Of a stretch of DNA of 64,000 nucleotides, positions 60,592 to 64,000 are shown piece by piece; the stretch's first letter is position 1; every line of letters begins with the position of its first letter. The stretch is from NCBI RefSeq assembly GCF_023715465.1, contig NZ_JAMBOE010000008.1, positions 186,001 through 250,000 of the forward strand. Direction: 5' to 3'. The notes below the pieces were generated by a model, which was given only the letters and a program-made list of their open reading frames with translations, ran no database searches and was not told the DNA's origin. The position numbers were made by a program, and so were the translations under genes. Origin of the DNA: Paenibacillus macerans. GTDB lineage: Bacteria > Bacillota > Bacilli > Paenibacillales > Paenibacillaceae.

Positions 60592-62265
60592 TCAATTGCC
60601 CCAAGTCCATTCGGTGATATTGCCGAACAATGCCCACTCATGCCCATGGGAGTGAATCGGCTGTTTGCCGAGATCCAATTTCTCATTCGCTAAGTACAGG
60701 TGATCCACGCGCAATAACCAAACGATCGGCGCATCGCCCATGCCGCTAAACCCGGTTTCTCCGTCCCACTGGGCAAGCTTCCAGTATTTATTGGCTTCCT
60801 CCTGTGAAGCCGCCTGAAGCGCCTTCTTCAAATATTCATCCACCTTAGGGTTCTTGTAATTGGACATATTGTTGTAGCCCGTATTGATCACTTCGGAGGA
60901 ATTCATCGTGTACAGCTGATGTGGATGGTGTCTTCCTCCCCCCCAGGCCACCGCTGCGGTTTTACCTTTGAGGTAAATTTCGTCCCATGTCGCTCCGATC
61001 AGGTTGATATTGATGCCGAATTCGGTCGCCTGATCCGCGACGGCAAGGGACAAATCACTGCGAAGCTGGTCGCTGGAGCTGAAGTACATATCAAACTCGG
61101 CCTTGCGTCCGTTCTTTTCTACAATGCCATCATGGTCCGTATCCACCCAGCCGCCATCGGCTAGAATTTTTTTCGCCGCTTCGATGTCGCCGTCCTGGGC
61201 AGCGGTTTCCTCGTTAAACCAAGGCAGACCATCGCATAGGGAGTAGGCTTTTTGACCGTATCCACCCAGCGCCACATCCAGAAGCTTCTGACGGTCCAGC
61301 CCGATATTGAGCGCTTGACGGATCGCGAGGTCGGAGGTGACGTCATTCCCGACATCCACTTCCATATCATTGGTTCGTCCTTTACCGCCGCTCGGCACCG
61401 TCGGAAGCATAATCCCGCGGGAGTCGATGCTCTCAAAAGCGCGAAGCGTCATTCCCTCTACTTTTTGCTCCGCAAATGTCGGCGGAACGTAAACAATATC
61501 CGCTTGCCCCGCCTTCGCGGCCGCAAGCGCGGCGTCTTCCTCAAGAAGAAGAAGTGTCAGTTTCTTGAACTGTGGCTCTTTGCCGTACCAGTATGGATTG
61601 TACTCCATAATGATTTGTTGGCCGTCATCGTACTGAACTACCTTATACGGACCGGAACCGATTGGGTTTTGCGAATAATTGTCATCATAATGAGCCTTCG
61701 GAACGATTCCGATCTCCGTAAGCTGGCTTACGAAGGTAGAACGGGGCTCATGAAGCGTAATTACGACGGTGTTGTCCACAGTATTAGCTTCTATTGACTT
61801 GACAAACGACAAGTCGAATTTAATACCGTCCTCCTTGAGCATCTCGTATGTAAACTTGACATCCTCCGCAGTTACCGGCTCACCATTGGAAAATTTAACA
61901 TCGTCGCGCAGCGGAAATGTCCATGTAAGGGCATCCTCACTGACCGAATAGGATTTAGCAAGATCTCCGATAAAGTTAAGGTCGGAGTCGATCGTCAACA
62001 GCGAACTATGCGTTAAGCGAATCTGGGCATGAGTCCCCCAGCCCTTCTTGGGGTCAAACATCCCGACATCGGTTTTTCCCACAGCCAGCACCAAATCCTC
62101 TTTAACCGCTTCCTCTTTAACTGCTTCTGAATTCTGGGGGTCAGCTGAATTTTCTTGCGAGGAAGAACTCGATCCACAACCTGCCAGGATCAATAATACG
62201 GATAATGCCAACGTAAAATAAACTAAAGACTTTTTTCTTTTGAATACTTTTTTCGGGAATTTCAT
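60592..62265 (-). CDS. Nik/Opp-type solute-binding lipoprotein, Zur-controlled, system 2
   Basis: Family-5 solute-binding lipoprotein of 557 residues. I use the ATG at 62265 (MKFPKKVFKRKK). The lipobox is LLILAGC, followed by a Ser/Glu linker. Family motifs include DLAKSYSVSEDALTWTFPLR, DDVKFSNGEPVTAEDVKFTY and the core RQALNIGLDRQKLLDVALGG. A 14/15 Zur box lies 56 bases upstream. Its sequence differs clearly from the binding protein at 17088, so the two importers probably take different ligands under the same zinc-starvation signal. Confidence 0.85.
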   Translation of the reverse strand: MKFPKKVFKRKKSLVYFTLALSVLLILAGCGSSSSSQENSADPQNSEAVKEEAVKEDLVLAVGKTDVGMFDPKKGWGTHAQIRLTHSSLLTIDSDLNFIGDLAKSYSVSEDALTWTFPLRDDVKFSNGEPVTAEDVKFTYEMLKEDGIKFDLSFVKSIEANTVDNTVVITLHEPRSTFVSQLTEIGIVPKAHYDDNYSQNPIGSGPYKVVQYDDGQQIIMEYNPYWYGKEPQFKKLTLLLLEEDAALAAAKAGQADIVYVPPTFAEQKVEGMTLRAFESIDSRGIMLPTVPSGGKGRTNDMEVDVGNDVTSDLAIRQALNIGLDRQKLLDVALGGYGQKAYSLCDGLPWFNEETAAQDGDIEAAKKILADGGWVDTDHDGIVEKNGRKAEFDMYFSSSDQLRSDLSLAVADQATEFGININLIGATWDEIYLKGKTAAVAWGGGRHHPHQLYTMNSSEVINTGYNNMSNYKNPKVDEYLKKALQAASQEEANKYWKLAQWDGETGFSGMGDAPIVWLLRVDHLYLANEKLDLGKQPIHSHGHEWALFGNITEWTWGN

Positions 62266-62320
62266 GGAATACCTCCATATAAAAATAATTGATGGATTGC
62301 CGACTCTATTCATTGTTTAA

Positions 62321-62335
62321 TCGTATTTATTACGA
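62321..62335 (-). promoter_or_regulatory. Zur operator, nikA-like gene 2
   Basis: TCGTATTTATTACGA matches 14 of 15 consensus positions, 56 bases upstream of the solute-binding gene at 62265. Confidence 0.86.
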
Positions 62336-62438
62336 TTAATTTGAGTAAATTTTACTGATAATGATTAACATTGTCAATATCACTTTATAGATTTGAAATT
62401 TGACAATCGTAATTTTTTTCATTTACAATCGAATTATA

Positions 62439-62453
62439 TCGTAATTTTTACGA
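62439..62453 (+). promoter_or_regulatory. Zur operator of the truncated rpmE2
   Basis: TCGTAATTTTTACGA, identical to the rpmG box, matches 14 of 15 consensus positions and ends 46 bases before the rpmE2 start. A weaker half-site lies at 62407-62421. Confidence 0.86.
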
Positions 62454-62498
62454 TTAAAGTAGTTGGTAAGTTCTATATCATTGGAGGGACAATAAGCG

Positions 62499-62669
62499 AT
62501 GAGAAAAGACATTCACCCAAAATACAATATGGTTATATTCTATGATGCCTCGGCAGGTTATAAGTTTCAGCTCCGGTTCACTAAATTCTTACTTTGCTCT
62601 AATTTGAGAATCATTTTAATTGCAGATGAATTGACCTCAGGGCTTCATCCCCCACGGCCCAATTTTTGA
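62499..62669 (+). pseudogene. Truncated ribosomal protein L31 type B (rpmE2) remnant
   Basis: The frame begins with a good GGAGGG site and reads MRKDIHPKYNMVIFYDASAG then YKF, the unmistakable start of zinc-free L31 (MKEGIHPKNHKVIFQDVNSG in B. subtilis YtiA). After 23 codons homology is lost and the frame runs into the end of the sensor kinase gene on the other strand. About 60 residues are missing. With its operator intact the transcript is probably still made during zinc starvation. Confidence 0.85.
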
Positions 62670-63484
62670 ATTTCAAGACGGGTATGTCCATTTTCCGTTA
62701 TAATTTGAAATGTCCACTTCATTTCCTCTGCCCGTTCTTTCATAATATTCAACCCGTAACGGTCTTTTGATTCAAACGGATTTGCTTGAAATCCGGAACC
62801 ATTATCAACTATAGTTACTTTCCATTCCGTTTGACTTCCTTCAGCCACAATCCATCCCTTAGTGGCATGAGCATGCTTTTGAATATTTATCATAGCTTCG
62901 CGAATACAAGCCAAAATCTCAATCTTTTCCCGTAGAGTCATTGCATCTTCGGGAATCCTCCAATCTATTTCCATAGGAATAAGAATCTCGCTCGCATTTT
63001 GTTTTACTTTATTCTCCAGTGTCTCTTTCTGAGAAACTTCATTCTCGTGATCGGAGGCATATCTCAAATTTGCAATTGCCTGTCTAACATATCTATATAC
63101 CTCGTGAACCTTTTTTCTAATTGAGTAGATCTCTTCTTCATATTTTTTCTGGTCCGATGAAAATTCAAGGCGGTTAACCTTGACAGAGAGCAAAAATAAT
63201 GATTGGGAAATTCCATCATGAAGTTCTCTAGCCAACTGTTCACGTGCTTCCAGAGCTGCCTTTTGAGCTCGCTCGGCCTGCAATTCAAGCTGCATCTTTT
63301 CGAGCTGAGAGAACAACGGATTAAGCAGGGTAACACTAACAAAGTAAACAAGAACCGGTGTCAACCAGTTTCCCAAATCCATTGAAATGTAAGGCAACAG
63401 GAACTGATGACGTATGTATTCCCACAAACCAACAACGATCGTTGGCATGAATAAAATCATCCATTTAATCTGTTTATAGGTCAC
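62645..63484 (-). CDS. NarL-type sensor histidine kinase
   Basis: A 279-residue membrane kinase. Two hydrophobic segments lie in the first 60 residues, then a coiled region, the HisKA_3 phosphoacceptor motif REQLARELHDGISQSLFLLS, and an ATPase domain with AMINIQKHAHA, DNGSGFQ and YGLNIMKERAEEM. The start is GTG with GGAGGG. Kinases of this kind are almost always followed by a LuxR-type response regulator; here the next sequence is the rpmE2 remnant, so the partner is missing or elsewhere. Confidence 0.85.
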   Translation of the reverse strand: MTYKQIKWMILFMPTIVVGLWEYIRHQFLLPYISMDLGNWLTPVLVYFVSVTLLNPLFSQLEKMQLELQAERAQKAALEAREQLARELHDGISQSLFLLSVKVNRLEFSSDQKKYEEEIYSIRKKVHEVYRYVRQAIANLRYASDHENEVSQKETLENKVKQNASEILIPMEIDWRIPEDAMTLREKIEILACIREAMINIQKHAHATKGWIVAEGSQTEWKVTIVDNGSGFQANPFESKDRYGLNIMKERAEEMKWTFQIITENGHTRLEIQKLGRGG

Positions 63485-63558
63485 ATAACTCCCTCCAATT
63501 TACGATTTACGCAAATAAAATCACATACTGTTTTCCATAGGAAAGAGGATTAAATAAA

Positions 63559-63922
63559 TTAATCCTCTTTGACGGTGTCGATGTAGGTTTGAAGCTGATC
63601 CTCGCTGCTGATTTCCCCGATGATCGGCTGTGCGATTTCCCCCGCTACATCAATGATATAGGTGGTTGGCAAAGCGGTAACCCCGAAACGGTCCGCACCA
63701 AGAAGCCCAGAAATTAAGAACGATGATTTTTCCGCGATAATCAGCAAGCGAGAGCTTATCCCCCTCTATATTCACAGCCTGAAATACGGGAGCAGCACTT
63801 CCAATACTTAAGCCTGAATCTTCCCTGTTGCTATGATCAGTAGACACGACAACCCAAAATATTGCCCCCGCAAATATAAGTGCTATCAACAAAGTTAGCC
63901 AAATGCGTATTTTCATTTTCAT
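63559..63922 (-). pseudogene. TlpA/ResA-like thiol-disulfide protein with internal deletion
   Basis: The first frame encodes an N-terminal membrane anchor and a thioredoxin-fold start ending in NFWASWCGPF, with the active-site region. A second, shifted frame then resumes at FGVTALPTTYIIDVAGEIAQ, the cis-proline part and C-terminus. About 60-70 residues between them are missing and the frames do not match, so the gene was broken by a deletion. The active-site CxxC is also incomplete (WCGPF). Confidence 0.8.
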
Positions 63923-63923
63923 G

Positions 63924-64000
63924 CTACTCGTCCTCTCTCCCGCCCCGCGCGCCCAATCCTAAGCTATACTGAAATGCGTGATGAAGCGGAAAAGAGCCAT
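63924..64000 (-). CDS. C-terminal end of an unidentified gene (cut by window edge)
   Basis: About 25 codons on the minus strand read SFPLHHAFQYSLGLGARGG then REDE and stop just before the tlpA-like start. The closeness suggests an operon; a CcdA-type membrane partner would fit beside a TlpA protein, but the fragment is too short to identify. Confidence 0.3.
   Translation of the reverse strand, partial: GSFPLHHAFQYSLGLGARGGREDE

Noticed and set aside
61757..61770. CGTAATTACG inside the second solute-binding gene
   Set aside because: It is a shorter palindrome without the correct 7-1-7 spacing and lies within coding sequence.
1..64000. CRISPR arrays, rRNA genes, complete insertion sequences, prophage modules
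   Set aside because: I found no regularly spaced repeats, no rRNA sequence and no intact transposase or phage structural gene.

Overview
The window looks like chromosome from a Gram-positive spore former, most likely Paenibacillus or a close relative. It carries bofC, a GerA-type germination receptor operon, YesM/YesN-type sugar regulation, copper-amine-oxidase-like domains on a cell-wall amidase, and a short intergenic repeat of a kind I recall from Paenibacillus genomes. Base composition is mixed: much of 0-18 kb and 25-36 kb is AT-rich, while roughly 36.5-57 kb is clearly GC-rich, so the block may be mosaic.

Layout. 0-5 kb: partial bofC, tRNA-Pro, and a gerA-gerC-small subunit-gerB operon. 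5-12 kb: a plant-polysaccharide set (GPH symporter, family 105 hydrolase, solute-binding lipoprotein, response regulator, sensor kinase). 12-13.6 kb: PepSY membrane protein. 13.7-18.7 kb: a Nik/Cnt-type ABC importer. 18.9-22 kb: ycgR-like permease, ycgQ-like protein and a CobW GTPase. 22-24.7 kb: a sulfonate/NMT1-type ABC importer. 24.8-25.4 kb: debris (sufB duplicate, tRNA-Leu fragment, parA fragment). 25.4-31.5 kb: an MFS carrier and a marR-sufC-sufD-sufB-small ORF-nfu operon under an apparent Fur box. 31.5-32.6 kb: more debris, including a probable cntK remnant. 32.7-35.5 kb: amidase, GerMN lipoprotein, methyltransferase. 35.8-37.4 kb: Zur and FolE2. 37.6-47.2 kb: FecBCD-like importer plus ChlI, ChlD and CobN-like chelatase. 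47.2-52 kb: small unknown, ZagA-type GTPase, FeoB-like transporter, flavoprotein. 52-53.7 kb: AbrB, AAA ATPase, DUF3024. 54.4-57.1 kb: rpmG, ZagA-type GTPase, truncated znuA, second Zur-like regulator, rpsN. 57.2-62.3 kb: a second Nik/Cnt importer. 62.4-64 kb: truncated rpmE2, sensor kinase, decayed TlpA-like gene.

The unifying signal is zinc starvation. I read thirteen close matches (12-14 of 15 positions) to the Bacillus Zur operator TCGTAATnATTACGA between 18.7 and 62.5 kb, nearly all just upstream of a gene or gene remnant. Recognisable zinc-sparing genes sit behind them: zinc-free ribosomal proteins L33 and S14, a remnant of L31 type B, zinc-independent FolE2, and three COG0523 GTPases. 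Behind identical boxes are genes not classically tied to zinc. They are a FecBCD-ChlI-ChlD-CobN operon, a FeoB-like carrier with an extra cysteine cluster next to a flavoprotein with a cysteine tail, an AAA ATPase/DUF3024 pair, an AbrB regulator, and an amidase/GerMN/methyltransferase operon.

My best candidate for an undescribed system is the Zur-controlled FecBCD-ChlI-ChlD-CobN operon. I infer that it imports a metal-bearing macrocycle or metallophore and removes its metal in the cytoplasm. Several genes are decayed (znuA, rpmE2, cntK, tlpA) and two have likely single-base frameshifts (amidase, cobN), so some of the island is either degenerating or affected by homopolymer sequencing errors.
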